The notes under the pieces are model-generated. The model had not been told where the DNA came from. It was given only the letters and a program-made list of their open reading frames with translations, and made no database searches. 51,049 nt of DNA from CAZOOA01 sp964581355 (lineage in GTDB: Bacteria > Bacillota > Dethiobacteria > DTU022 > UBA8154): contig CAZOOA010000014.1 of the NCBI GenBank assembly GCA_964581355.1, positions 1 through 51,049 of the forward strand, in the 5' to 3' direction. Positions within the stretch are counted from its first letter, which is position 1. The number at the start of each line of letters is the position of its first letter. The translations under genes and the position numbers were made by a program. This document shows, in pieces, positions 39,463 through 49,316 of the stretch.

Positions 39463-40839
39463 ATGGAAGAAAAATTATCTTCAATCTGGCGCTCTGTACT
39501 TACAGAAATGGAACAAGTGCTGAGTAAGCCCAGCTTTGAAACCTGGTTAAAAACCACCCGACCGCTATCATTTCAAAACAATACAATTATTGTAGAAGTG
39601 CCCAATGAATTTACCAGAGACTGGCTCCAAAACCATTACCATAAAACAATTACTTCGATTTTACAAAAAGTAAGTGACTTAAATTGTCACATTCACTTTG
39701 TCACCCCGCAAAATGTGAACTTTTCCAGTGCTCATTCCACAGAATCTTCCGTGGAAAATTTTAAAACTACGGAAGAAAAAGAAAATCAGGCCGATCGTAA
39801 AGATCTTTCCCGGGTTTGTAGTTGGTTAAACCCCAAATACACTTTTGAAAGCTTTGTGATTGGCGGCAGCAACCGGCTGGCTCATGCAGCGTCCCTGGCC
39901 GTGGCAGAAGCACCTTCCAGGGCTTATAACCCACTTTTTATTTACGGCGGTGTAGGTTTGGGCAAAACCCACCTCATGCATGCTATCGGCCACTATGTTA
40001 TTTCTCATAGCACCAGCGATAAGATCGAATATCTTTCTTCCGAAAAATTCACCAATCACTTTATTAATTCTATCCGGGACAATAAAACCTTGGAATTCAG
40101 AAACAAATACAGAAATATTGATGTCCTGTTAATTGACGATATTCAATTTTTGGCGGGTAAAGAACAAACTCAGGAAGAATTTTTCCATACTTTCAATGCT
40201 TTACATGAAAACAACAAGCAGATTGTCATTTCCAGTGACCGCCCACCCAAAGAAATACCCACCCTGGAAGACAGGCTCCGTTCCAGGTTTGAATGGGGTT
40301 TAATTACGGATATTCAACCCCCCGACCTGGAAACCAGGGCAGCAATTCTTCGGAAAAAAAGTATTCACGAAGGGATATCTATTCCTGATGAAGTATTAAT
40401 GTATATTGCCCAAAAAATTGAATCAAACATCAGAGAACTGGAAGGTGCTTTAATCCGCATTATTGCCTATGCCTCCCTGGAAGACAAGCCAATCAACCTG
40501 AAACTTTCTGAAGAAGCTCTGAAAGATTTTCTATCACGCAAGAAAAAAAATAATCCAACCGCCAGCACAATTATTAATACAACGTCATCATATTTTAATC
40601 TTCACCCTGATGATCTTAAGTCAAAAAAACGAACTCAAAGTGTTACCATTCCCCGTCAAATTGCCATGTATCTTTGTCGGGAATTAACGGAACATTCCCT
40701 ACCAAAAATTGGAGAAGAATTTGGCGGACGGGATCACACCACAGTAATGCATTCCCATAAAAAAGTCTCTTCAGACATTTTGAAAGACGAAAAAACACTA
40801 CGGACGGTCAAAGAGATCAAAGAATTACTTAATTATTAA
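39463..40839 (+). CDS. dnaA: Chromosomal replication initiator DnaA
   Basis: The 458-aa protein has all four domains: a helicase-interaction domain I (about 1-85), a flexible linker II with Ser/Glu-rich sequence, and the AAA+ domain III. Domain III shows Walker A GGVGLGKTH, Walker B LLIDDIQFLAGK, and sensor 1 ISSDRPPKEI. Domain IV carries the DnaA signature GGRDHTTVMHSHKK. The start ATG has GGAGG 9 bases upstream. DnaA boxes flank the gene on both sides, so it is the initiator and part of the origin. Confidence 0.99.
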   Translation: MEEKLSSIWRSVLTEMEQVLSKPSFETWLKTTRPLSFQNNTIIVEVPNEFTRDWLQNHYHKTITSILQKVSDLNCHIHFVTPQNVNFSSAHSTESSVENFKTTEEKENQADRKDLSRVCSWLNPKYTFESFVIGGSNRLAHAASLAVAEAPSRAYNPLFIYGGVGLGKTHLMHAIGHYVISHSTSDKIEYLSSEKFTNHFINSIRDNKTLEFRNKYRNIDVLLIDDIQFLAGKEQTQEEFFHTFNALHENNKQIVISSDRPPKEIPTLEDRLRSRFEWGLITDIQPPDLETRAAILRKKSIHEGISIPDEVLMYIAQKIESNIRELEGALIRIIAYASLEDKPINLKLSEEALKDFLSRKKKNNPTASTIINTTSSYFNLHPDDLKSKKRTQSVTIPRQIAMYLCRELTEHSLPKIGEEFGGRDHTTVMHSHKKVSSDILKDEKTLRTVKEIKELLNY

Positions 40840-40875
40840 CTGGTAAGCAAGTCTGTGTAAAAAAGATGAATAGGT

Positions 40876-41095
40876 TGTGCATAAAAAACAAATTTTGTGA
40901 ATAAATCACCCTTATTTTTCTTTTTTTTTATAAAGTTGTGGATTCCTGGGAAAACCAGCCCTATCTTTCCACAAGATTATACCCAGGCAGGATTTCCATG
41001 TTTAAAGATTTTCTTTAACTTGTCCACATTTTCCAACAACCTAATACTTTGATGATCTTTATTTATTAAATAATTATATATTATTAGGGTTGGGA
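40876..41095 (+). other. oriC part 2: DnaA boxes and AT-rich unwinding region between dnaA and dnaN
   Basis: Consensus boxes lie at 40876-40884 (TGTGCATAA) and 40896-40904 (TGTGAATAA). Near-boxes are at 40937-40945, 40965-40973, and 41020-41028 (TTGTCCACA). They are followed by an extremely AT-rich stretch at about 41058-41095 (TTTATTTATTAAATAATTAT and on), the likely DNA unwinding element. Gene polarity switches at this region, as expected for the start of bidirectional replication. Confidence 0.85.
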
Positions 41096-41133
41096 ATTCT
41101 GTGCAAACTTATTTTGAATGGAGATGATTTAAA

Positions 41134-42285
41134 ATGCATGTAATAGCAAACCGCAGTCAGCTTTTAGAAAACTTGGTTATTGTGGAAAGAGCAGTTCCTT
41201 CAAGGACTACAATGCCGGTGATTAATGGTATTTTGCTGGAAGCAACAGCAGAAAATATGTCTTTTTCTGCAACAAATGTTGACATCGGTATTAAATCATC
41301 CAATAGTGTAATGGAAGTCTTACAGGAAGGACAGGTTGTTTTGCCAGTAAAATTCGTGGATATACTGCGCCAGCTTTCCGATGAAAAAGTAGAAATTAAA
41401 TCAGATCCGGAAAATTTTCGGACAGAATTAAATAGTGGTAAATCAAATTTTGTTCTTTATGGTATGGCTACGGAAGAATTCCCTTCTTTTACCCCGGAAG
41501 AAGAATGGAAAAAGTGGACACACCTGAACTTTTTAGCCAACGAGTTTAAAAAAATATTCAGGAAAGTTATTTTTGCTGTTTCCAACGATGAAAGCAAGCC
41601 TTCTTTTAGAGGAATTCTGTTAGAAATGGATGAGCAGGGGTTAATAACTTGCCTGGCTTCGGATACATATCGTTTGGCCTGCCTGCAGCAGCAAATGCCA
41701 GTTGAACAAGGGGAAATTAATGCTTTTCGTTTGCTGGTTCCCGGAAAAAGTTTAAATGAGCTATTAAGGATTATCGAGGACTCACCGGAAGATAAAGTGT
41801 CCGGTTATTTCAAAGATAACGAAATTATATTTGTTTATCGTCAGTTTACCTTTTATTTACGCCTGCTTGAAGACCGGTATCCAAATTTGATGAATGTTTT
41901 TCCTGGAAACCATCAAACTCGAGTTACTGTCAGTGCCAGCAATCTGGAACGAACCATTAGCCGCGCTTTGCTGTTAGCCCAGGGATACAACAATATGATT
42001 TCTTTAATCATTAATGATGGAGTCTTAAAAGTAAAAGCAGGTTCAGATATGGGTCGCATGGAAGAAGAACTGGAGCTGGATGGAAAGAAAGGAGAAAACC
42101 TGGAAGAAATTTTAATCAACGCCCGGTTTTTTCTGGATCCTTTGCGTATTCTGGATAAAGAATTCATCGACTTGGAATTTAATGGATATTTAGGTCCCTG
42201 TATTTTTAACACGGGCTCCCTGGAAAGTTCTTCTCATTATCGTTACCTGATTCTTCCCATAAAAGTGGATAAACAAGAGGAGTGA
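41134..42285 (+). CDS. dnaN: DNA polymerase III beta subunit (sliding clamp)
   Basis: The beta clamp dimerises into a ring around DNA and tethers polymerases. The 383-aa protein contains the three repeated clamp domains. Recognisable blocks are AVPSRTTMPVINGILLEA at the start, the middle-domain ASDTYRLA, and the C-terminal residues before LILPIKV that form the partner-binding pocket (SSHYRYLILPI). The start ATG has GGAG upstream. It follows the unwinding element. Confidence 0.97.
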   Translation: MHVIANRSQLLENLVIVERAVPSRTTMPVINGILLEATAENMSFSATNVDIGIKSSNSVMEVLQEGQVVLPVKFVDILRQLSDEKVEIKSDPENFRTELNSGKSNFVLYGMATEEFPSFTPEEEWKKWTHLNFLANEFKKIFRKVIFAVSNDESKPSFRGILLEMDEQGLITCLASDTYRLACLQQQMPVEQGEINAFRLLVPGKSLNELLRIIEDSPEDKVSGYFKDNEIIFVYRQFTFYLRLLEDRYPNLMNVFPGNHQTRVTVSASNLERTISRALLLAQGYNNMISLIINDGVLKVKAGSDMGRMEEELELDGKKGENLEEILINARFFLDPLRILDKEFIDLEFNGYLGPCIFNTGSLESSSHYRYLILPIKVDKQEE

Positions 42286-42398
42286 TTATAGTAATTTTAA
42301 AAGTATGGTTGAATCAATAGGAAATAAAAGGGTATAATGTTTTTGTTTGTGTTCTTCGGTTAAAGAATAAATAGTGCTAAATGAAGGCAGGTGTTAGC

Positions 42399-43526
42399 TT
42401 GTATCTCAAGGACCTGCGTCTGGTAAACTTTCGCAATTTTAAACACCAGGAATTAACATTTGAACCAGGTGTTTTTATTATTCAAGGAGCCAATGGACAG
42501 GGAAAGAGCAACCTGTTGGAATCTATCTATGTTTTGTGTTTTGGAAGATCATACAGGACCCGCAAAGAGTTGGATTTGATATATTGGAATGACCCCTTTT
42601 ATTATTTAAAAGGCCATGTTTATACCGATGATCGGCTGTATCGACTGGAAGTTGGTTACGAAGTGGCAAAAAAACGAAAAGTTGTAAAATTAAACGGAAG
42701 GGTAAACAATAAGCACAGAGAAGATATTTTTTTTCCTGTTGTTTTTTTTGTACCGGAAGACCTGGAACTGGTGCGTAGGGGACCGGAAGAAAGAAGAAAA
42801 TTTATGGACCTGGAAATAAGCCAGTTTGACCCCATTTATGCCAATTACCTGGCCCGATACAAAAAAGCCCTGTTTCAGAAAAATCGTTTACTGAAAGAAA
42901 ACAGGCCGGGATCAGCCCTGGAAAATATGCTCCGACCCTGGAATGAACAGCTGATCTATTTTGGCAGCAGAGTTGCACAGAAAAGATACCAGTTTTTAGT
43001 GGATTTAAATCGCCTGGCGGCAAAAAACTACAGTCATTTGTTCCAAGAAGAACTCCAACTTTCCATCATGTATCACTCATTTATGGCGGCTGAAGAATTT
43101 GAGCATGAAATTGAAATTGTGGAAAAAAATTTTAGGTTGGAGATGGATAAAATAGAGGGAGAAGAAAAAAAAAGAGGGTTTTGTCTGATAGGACCGCATA
43201 AAGATGATCTGGTTTTTTTATTGAATGGCCGCGAAGCCAGGCGCTTTGCTTCCCATGGACAGCAAAGGGGTGTTGTCATTTCCCTTAAAGCAGCTCAAAT
43301 ACAGTTTTACAACGAAAATGACAAGAAACCAATATTTTTACTGGATGATATTTTTTCTGAATTAGATGAAATGCGCCGAGAGCAATGTTTCTCACTTTTT
43401 GACCAGGCCGGGCAGGTTTTTTTATCTATAACACGAAAAGAAAATTATATGGAACCCTTTTTAAAAAGGTTTGAAAACAGGTTTTTTTACTCTGTAGAAA
43501 AGGGGCAGGTTACAGTTGTATCATAA
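42399..43526 (+). CDS. recF: Recombination mediator RecF
   Basis: RecF is an SMC-like ATPase that loads RecA at gaps with RecO and RecR. The 375-aa protein shows Walker A GANGQGKSN, the ABC signature-like segment ASHGQQRGVVISLKAAQ, and Walker B PIFLLDDIFSELD. The start is TTG at 42399 (LYLKDLRLVNFRNF) because AGGTG lies 5 bases upstream; the ATG at 42381 has no ribosome site. The small S4-domain gene yaaA, often found between dnaN and recF, is missing. Confidence 0.96.
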   Translation: MYLKDLRLVNFRNFKHQELTFEPGVFIIQGANGQGKSNLLESIYVLCFGRSYRTRKELDLIYWNDPFYYLKGHVYTDDRLYRLEVGYEVAKKRKVVKLNGRVNNKHREDIFFPVVFFVPEDLELVRRGPEERRKFMDLEISQFDPIYANYLARYKKALFQKNRLLKENRPGSALENMLRPWNEQLIYFGSRVAQKRYQFLVDLNRLAAKNYSHLFQEELQLSIMYHSFMAAEEFEHEIEIVEKNFRLEMDKIEGEEKKRGFCLIGPHKDDLVFLLNGREARRFASHGQQRGVVISLKAAQIQFYNENDKKPIFLLDDIFSELDEMRREQCFSLFDQAGQVFLSITRKENYMEPFLKRFENRFFYSVEKGQVTVVS

Positions 43527-43548
43527 TGTAACTTGAGGAGATTAGAAT

Positions 43549-44469
43549 ATGGAACATATTGGAGATTCATTGCAATCTTATTTTAACAAAACAGGATTAC
43601 ACAAACAGCTGCAAAACCAAAATCTTTTGGATACATGGTATAATGTAGTAGGAAAACATGTTGGCAAGTATACAAGACCTGTAAACATTAAAGAAACACA
43701 GCTGGTTGTGGAAGTAAAAGACAGCTCCTGGCTATATCACCTGACCCTATTAAAGCCAAAAATTATCCATGATTTTAATGCCGCAGTAGGTGAAGAGATC
43801 ATCACAGATCTTCACTTTCGAAATGTTGATTTTGCATCTGAAACAGTTAAAAAAAAGGTAGATGTTGAAAAAAAATATGACAGAAACATAACCGGCAAAA
43901 AAACTTTTTTCCCCGATAAAGTTGTGTTAAATCCGGAGGAAGAAAACGCAATCGATTTTTTTTTGATTTATAGTCCTGAACCGTTTCAAGACACCGTGAA
44001 ATCTTTAATGCGAAAGGCATATTTAAATCAGCAGTGGAAAAAGGAGCACGGGGCCTTGAAGTGTAGTATTTGTGGTTTTCCTTTTTTTAAGCAGGAAATG
44101 AAAGGATATCTTTGCTTTTTATGTCACAGCCAGGTAAAAAGCTGGAGAAAACCCATCAACCGGGTTTTACATCACAGGCCCTGGATGAATTTTAAGCAAA
44201 TATGCTTTATTTTTCCCAATTTAGAGGTTAAAATATTTAATATATGTCGAGATCTCATTTTATCTCGATATGCGGATAGAATTCGCACTTTATTCTCTCG
44301 AGCTGATCTAGACGATCAGACAAAAAAGAAAGGACTTTTCCGCCTTGTTCAGAGGTATGTCATGATTTTAGAGGAGAAAGAACCTTTTGAGATTAAACAG
44401 GAAAATATTTACAAAGCATTAAAATCTTTTCCGGGTTTATACCAGTTTTTGTACCCAGATAAAAGCTGA
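43549..44469 (+). CDS. DUF721 (DciA-like) protein with an added zinc-ribbon-like C-terminal part
   Basis: The first 100 residues of this 306-aa protein match DUF721 (LLDTWYNVVGKHVGKYTRPVNI, LVVEVKDSSWLYHLTLLKPKI). DciA proteins of this family recruit or load replicative helicase in bacteria without DnaC-type loaders; in Gram-positives the role is undefined. Typical members have 90-180 residues. Here an additional 200 residues follow, containing a four-cysteine zinc-ribbon-like motif (C172, C175, C189, C192) and a helical, basic C-terminus that I do not recognise. It lies between recF and remB, a usual DUF721 position. Confidence 0.82.
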   Translation: MEHIGDSLQSYFNKTGLHKQLQNQNLLDTWYNVVGKHVGKYTRPVNIKETQLVVEVKDSSWLYHLTLLKPKIIHDFNAAVGEEIITDLHFRNVDFASETVKKKVDVEKKYDRNITGKKTFFPDKVVLNPEEENAIDFFLIYSPEPFQDTVKSLMRKAYLNQQWKKEHGALKCSICGFPFFKQEMKGYLCFLCHSQVKSWRKPINRVLHHRPWMNFKQICFIFPNLEVKIFNICRDLILSRYADRIRTLFSRADLDDQTKKKGLFRLVQRYVMILEEKEPFEIKQENIYKALKSFPGLYQFLYPDKS

Positions 44470-44519
44470 ATAAACTCTGAACCGATGTAATTATCTAAGC
44501 CTAAAAGGAGGTTAATCAA

Positions 44520-44762
44520 TTGTTTTTACACATTGGCAATTCAAAGGTCGTGAATTTAAATGAACTGATTGGGATCTTTAACGTGGAGATGAAAAATAGT
44601 AACACGAATATTCAGTTTTTAGAAAGTTTTCCCGGAGATCACGTTTCTTCTTTAGAACAGGAAGAGTCCAATTCATTTGTCTTAACGAAGAGTAAAATTT
44701 TATATTCCCCTATTTCTCCTTTAACCTTGCAAAAGCGGATTGAGAAAAATATACAGGAATAA
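44520..44762 (+). CDS. remB: DUF370 protein (RemB/YaaB family)
   Basis: This 80-aa protein opens MFLHIGNSKVVNLNELIGIFN, the DUF370 signature. In Bacillus RemA and RemB are DNA-binding regulators of extracellular-matrix genes; RemB (YaaB) lies between recF and gyrB exactly as here. The start is TTG, with AAAGGAGG upstream. The middle contains a polar loop, and SPLTLQKRIEK ends the conserved region. Confidence 0.88.
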   Translation: MFLHIGNSKVVNLNELIGIFNVEMKNSNTNIQFLESFPGDHVSSLEQEESNSFVLTKSKILYSPISPLTLQKRIEKNIQE

Positions 44763-44783
44763 CTATTTTGGAGGAACGATTCT

Positions 44784-46697
44784 ATGGTAAAGAAAAATAC
44801 CGGTGTTTATGATGAACACCAGATCCAGGTTTTAGAAGGACTGGAGGCAGTTAGAAAAAGGCCCAGCATGTATATAGGATCAACGGGAGGCAGGGGTCTG
44901 CACCACCTTATTTTTGAAGTGGTGGATAATAGTATCGACGAAGCGATGGCCGGGTATTGTGACCGGATAAAAATTATTCTTCACCCGGATAACAGCGTAA
45001 CGGTAAAGGACAATGGCCGTGGTATTCCTGTCAAGGAGCATCCCCAGCAAAAAAAACCGGCCGTGGAAGTTGTTATGACTCTACTACATGCCGGGGGAAA
45101 ATTTGGAGGAGAAGGCTACAAGGTTTCCGGCGGTTTGCACGGTGTAGGTATTTCTGTGGTCAATGCACTTTCCCAGCAGTTGGAGGTGGAAATCTGCCGT
45201 GATGGAGAAAAATTCTCTCAGCGCTATGAACGAGGCATTCCTGTAACATCACTGCAAAATAAAGGTTCAGTTTCCAACACAGGGACCCAGATCAACTTCC
45301 TGGCTGATGAGCAAATTTTTGAAAGTATTGATTATGATTACCAAATTCTTGCCCAAAGGTTCAGGGAATTGGCTTTTTTAAATAAAGGCATTACCATCAG
45401 CATTGAAGATCGGCGGGGAGAGGGGAAAAAAGAAGAAACGTTTAAATTCGATGGGGGAATCCAATCCTTTGTCTCCTTTTTGAATAAAAACAAAGAAACA
45501 TTTCCCAAAAAACCCATTTATATAGAAAAAGAGAAGGACAACTGCGTGGCTGAGATTGCCCTGCAATACAATAACAGTTTTAATGAAACCATTTACTCTT
45601 TTGCCAATAATATTCGCACCCAGGAAGGCGGTTCCCATGAATTGGGTTTAAAAACTGCTCTGACCCGGTTGGTTAATGATCATGCCCGCAGGCTGGGTGT
45701 ACTAAAAGAAAACCAGGATAACTTACAGGGGGAAGATATAAGAGAAGGCCTTTCCACGGTGATCAGTGTAAAAATACTGGACCCACAGTTTGAAGGACAG
45801 ACCAAGACCAGGCTGGGCAACACGGAAGTCCGCGGCATCGTGGAAAACATTATTGCCGAAGAATTGGGTACATTTTTTGAACAGAACCCGCCTGTAACGC
45901 GGAAAATTTGTGAAAAAGCACTGCAGGCTTCCCGGGCCCGGGAAGCAGCCCGAAAAGCACGGGAGTTAACCCGCCGGAAAAATGCCCTTGAAATCAGCAA
46001 CCTGCCGGGTAAACTGGCCGATTGCACCACCAAAGATCCTGCAGAAAGTGAAATTTTTATCGTTGAGGGTGATTCGGCGGGCGGATCAGCAAAACAAGGC
46101 CGGGACAGGCATTTCCAGGCTGTTTTGCCCTTGAGGGGTAAAATTTTAAATGTGGAAAAAGCCCGTCTGGATAAAATTTTGGCCAATGAAGAAATTCGCA
46201 CTTTAATCACAGCCCTGGGGACGGGAATCGGTGACGAATTTGACATTAACAAACTGCGTTATCACCGGATCATCATCATGACGGATGCCGATGTTGACGG
46301 TTCCCATATTCGCACGCTCTTGCTGACCTTTTTCTTCCGCTACATGGAACCCCTAATTTCCCTGGGTTATATCTATATAGCCCAACCTCCGTTGTTTAAA
46401 ATTATCAAGGGAAAAAAGGAATATTACCTGTATCGGGAGGATGAACTGGATAAGTTTATGGGTCAACATGACCGCAAAGGAACCAGTGTTCAGCGTTACA
46501 AGGGTCTGGGGGAAATGAACCCCGAACAGCTTTGGGAAACCACCCTGAACCCGCAAACCAGGACCATTGTCCAGGTGGAAATGCAGGATGCCCTGGAGGC
46601 CAACCAGATTTTCAGCATTCTCATGGGAGATAAAGTGGAGCCGCGGCGTAATTTTATTGAGACGCACGCGCGCAGTGTTCGAAACTTAGACATATAA
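44784..46697 (+). CDS. gyrB: DNA gyrase subunit B
   Basis: The 637-aa length is normal. The GHKL ATPase domain has VVDNSIDEA, DNGRGIP, and GGLHGVG. A transducer domain follows, and then the TOPRIM domain with EGDSAGGSAKQGRDR, PLRGKILNVEKA, and the DADVDGSHI metal motif. The C-terminus ends in PRRNFIETHARSVRNLDI, typical of gyrase rather than topoisomerase IV. It acts with GyrA to introduce negative supercoils. It follows remB by 21 bases. Confidence 0.98.
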   Translation: MVKKNTGVYDEHQIQVLEGLEAVRKRPSMYIGSTGGRGLHHLIFEVVDNSIDEAMAGYCDRIKIILHPDNSVTVKDNGRGIPVKEHPQQKKPAVEVVMTLLHAGGKFGGEGYKVSGGLHGVGISVVNALSQQLEVEICRDGEKFSQRYERGIPVTSLQNKGSVSNTGTQINFLADEQIFESIDYDYQILAQRFRELAFLNKGITISIEDRRGEGKKEETFKFDGGIQSFVSFLNKNKETFPKKPIYIEKEKDNCVAEIALQYNNSFNETIYSFANNIRTQEGGSHELGLKTALTRLVNDHARRLGVLKENQDNLQGEDIREGLSTVISVKILDPQFEGQTKTRLGNTEVRGIVENIIAEELGTFFEQNPPVTRKICEKALQASRAREAARKARELTRRKNALEISNLPGKLADCTTKDPAESEIFIVEGDSAGGSAKQGRDRHFQAVLPLRGKILNVEKARLDKILANEEIRTLITALGTGIGDEFDINKLRYHRIIIMTDADVDGSHIRTLLLTFFFRYMEPLISLGYIYIAQPPLFKIIKGKKEYYLYREDELDKFMGQHDRKGTSVQRYKGLGEMNPEQLWETTLNPQTRTIVQVEMQDALEANQIFSILMGDKVEPRRNFIETHARSVRNLDI

Positions 46698-46780
46698 TGT
46701 AAAATGTAGGGTCTGTATCACGGTATAGGCTCTGGTTATCTTCGCCCATTTAGCAATTTTCAAGGAGGGACGTAAACAAG

Positions 46781-49234
46781 ATGCAGCAGGAAGGAAATAC
46801 AATTAGCGTTACGCTACATGATGAAGTGAAAAATTCCTTCATGGATTATGCTATGAGCGTAATTGTCAGCCGGGCCCTGCCGGATGTTCGGGATGGCTTA
46901 AAACCTGTTCACCGGCGGATACTCTATGCTATGCAGGATTTAAACATGGGGCCTGATAAACCGCATAAAAAATCTGCCCGACTGGTCGGTGAAGTACTGG
47001 GTAAATATCATCCCCACGGGGATCAGGCTGTTTACGAGGCCATGGTACGCATGGCCCAGGATTTTTCCACCCGCTATCCCATGGTGGATGGACATGGAAA
47101 TTTTGGGTCCATGGACGGGGACTCGGCGGCAGCTATGCGTTACACCGAGGCACGTATGTCTGCGTTAGCCCTGGAGATGTTGCGAGACTTGGATAAGGAA
47201 ACCGTTGATTACCGCTTAAATTTCGACGAAACCCTGAATGAACCCGTGGTACTCCCCTCCCGTTTTCCCAATATCCTGGTAAACGGATCTTCAGGAATTG
47301 CCGTGGGTATGGCCACCAATATCCCTCCTCATAACTTGGTAGAAACCATTGATGCTTTGTGCCATTATATCGATAATCCCAGCGCCACAGGCGAAGATTT
47401 AGCTAATTTTATCCAGGGTCCCGATTTTCCCACCGGTGGAATTATTTTGGGCTACCAGGGGATCAAAGATGCTTATACTACAGGGCGTGGAACCATTAAA
47501 ATTAGGGGTAAAACCCACCTGGACCGGTCTGAAGACGGAAAAACCACTTTGCTAATTACGGAAGTTCCATATTTACAAAACAAAGCCAAGCTGATTGAAA
47601 AAATTGCCGAGCTGGTCCGGGAAAAGAAAATTGATGGGATTTCCGAGCTAAGAGATGAATCCGACCGTGACGGTGTGCGGATCGTAGTGGAAATCAAACG
47701 GGGTTACAACCCGGACGTAATCTTAAACCAGCTCTATAAATTTTCTCCTTTGCAGCAGAGCTATGGCATTATCATGTTGGCTCTGGTGGACGGCAGACCC
47801 CAGGTTTTAACCTTACAGCAGGTCCTTTCTGCATACTTAGAGCACCAGAAGGAAATTATTATCAGGCGTTCCAACTTTCTTTTACGCAAGGCCAAGGACC
47901 GGGCCCATATCGTAGAAGGGCTGCGCAAAGCCCTGGATAACCTGGACCGGATTATCGAAATCATCCGTGGTTCGGCCAATGTCGACGAAGCGCGATCAAG
48001 TCTGATGGATGAATTTTCTTTCAGTGAAAAACAGGCCCAGGCCATCCTGGATATGCGCTTGCAGCGCCTGACAGCCCTGGAAAGACAAAAACTGGAAGAA
48101 GAATACCGTTCTTTAATGGAAGAAATTGCCTACCTGGAAGCTCTTCTGGCCGATGAAAACCTGATATTGAACGAAATAAAGCGGGAACTGCAGGAAACCA
48201 GGAAAAAATTTGGTGATGAACGCATGACCCGGATCGTGCCCGACGAAGGGGAAATCCAGTTAGATGACCTCATTGTGGAGGAAAAAGTAGTCATTACCCT
48301 GACCAACCAGGGTTATATCAAGCGGATACCCTTGTCCACATACCGCAGCCAGCACCGGGGGGGACGGGGCATTGCCGGACATTCCATCCGGGGCAAAGAC
48401 TTTATTCAACAGCTCTTTGTCTCTTCAACCCGGGATAAACTGCTCTGTTTCAGCAACACCGGTAAAGCCTATCCGCTAAAAGTCTATGATGTCTCCGAGG
48501 CAGGGCGCCAGGCCCGGGGAACTGCTATTATCAACCTGTTGCCCCTGGAAAGCGAAGAATATATTACAGCCATTTTTCCCCTGGTAGAATTTGGAGAAGC
48601 GGATCATATTGTGATGTGTACCAAGAAAGGGCAGATTAAAAAAACTCAGCTGCGGGAATATGCCGGGGCCAGGCGCTCCGGGGTAATCGCCTTGGCTCTC
48701 CAGGAAGGCGATGAGTTGATTTCTGTCCGTCATGTAAGCGGGGAGATTGACCCGACAAAAGAGGAAAGCGATGTGATGCTGGCTACTTCTTCCGGCTTTT
48801 TAATCCGCTTTCCTGTCAACCAGCTTCGGACTCTGGGTCGCACCGCCAGGGGAGTAAAAGGCATAACCCTGGGGCCTGGTGAGGACGTGGTGGCCATGAA
48901 TTTGATGAACCCGGAGAGAGAAAAAAGCCATGATTTGCTTTTCGTCACGGAAAAAGGATATGGGAAAAGGACAAAAGCTGCTGAATTCAGGTTGCAAAAC
49001 CGCGGCGGCAAGGGAATCAAGGCATTAAAACTCGATGAAAGGGCTGGACGCCTGGTCAGCGTCTTTCCTGTACAAAGTAACGAAGAATTTTTGATTATCA
49101 CCGCACGCGGTCAGGTGATCCGGGAAAAGGTCAACCAGGTATCCCAGATGGGCCGGTATGCCCGGGGAGTAACGTTGATCCGCCTTTCTCCCGATGATGA
49201 AGTAGTCAACCTGGCCGTGATTAAAAAGGATTAA
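46781..49234 (+). CDS. gyrA: DNA gyrase subunit A
   Basis: The 817-aa protein has a winged-helix/tower breakage-reunion domain with the catalytic tyrosine Y121 (AAAMRYTEARMS) and the quinolone-pocket region HPHGDQAVYE. A coiled coil follows, then a C-terminal beta-pinwheel with the GyrA-box QHRGGRG, which wraps DNA. At the usual quinolone-resistance site the residues are G80-D81-Q82 (HGDQA, where many species have HGDSA or HGDTA). It is followed by a strong terminator. Confidence 0.98.
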   Translation: MQQEGNTISVTLHDEVKNSFMDYAMSVIVSRALPDVRDGLKPVHRRILYAMQDLNMGPDKPHKKSARLVGEVLGKYHPHGDQAVYEAMVRMAQDFSTRYPMVDGHGNFGSMDGDSAAAMRYTEARMSALALEMLRDLDKETVDYRLNFDETLNEPVVLPSRFPNILVNGSSGIAVGMATNIPPHNLVETIDALCHYIDNPSATGEDLANFIQGPDFPTGGIILGYQGIKDAYTTGRGTIKIRGKTHLDRSEDGKTTLLITEVPYLQNKAKLIEKIAELVREKKIDGISELRDESDRDGVRIVVEIKRGYNPDVILNQLYKFSPLQQSYGIIMLALVDGRPQVLTLQQVLSAYLEHQKEIIIRRSNFLLRKAKDRAHIVEGLRKALDNLDRIIEIIRGSANVDEARSSLMDEFSFSEKQAQAILDMRLQRLTALERQKLEEEYRSLMEEIAYLEALLADENLILNEIKRELQETRKKFGDERMTRIVPDEGEIQLDDLIVEEKVVITLTNQGYIKRIPLSTYRSQHRGGRGIAGHSIRGKDFIQQLFVSSTRDKLLCFSNTGKAYPLKVYDVSEAGRQARGTAIINLLPLESEEYITAIFPLVEFGEADHIVMCTKKGQIKKTQLREYAGARRSGVIALALQEGDELISVRHVSGEIDPTKEESDVMLATSSGFLIRFPVNQLRTLGRTARGVKGITLGPGEDVVAMNLMNPEREKSHDLLFVTEKGYGKRTKAAEFRLQNRGGKGIKALKLDERAGRLVSVFPVQSNEEFLIITARGQVIREKVNQVSQMGRYARGVTLIRLSPDDEVVNLAVIKKD

Positions 49235-49259
49235 TTGCCACATTTAACAGGTATTCTCT

Positions 49260-49296
49260 CGGGCAGGAATGATAAACTGTTTTCTGCCCGTTTTTT
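49260..49296 (+). terminator. Terminator after gyrA
   Basis: A 7-bp stem CGGGCAG/CTGCCCG (49260-49266 with 49284-49290) is followed by six T. Confidence 0.88.
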
Positions 49297-49316
49297 ATCT
49301 ACAGGAGGAAACCACA

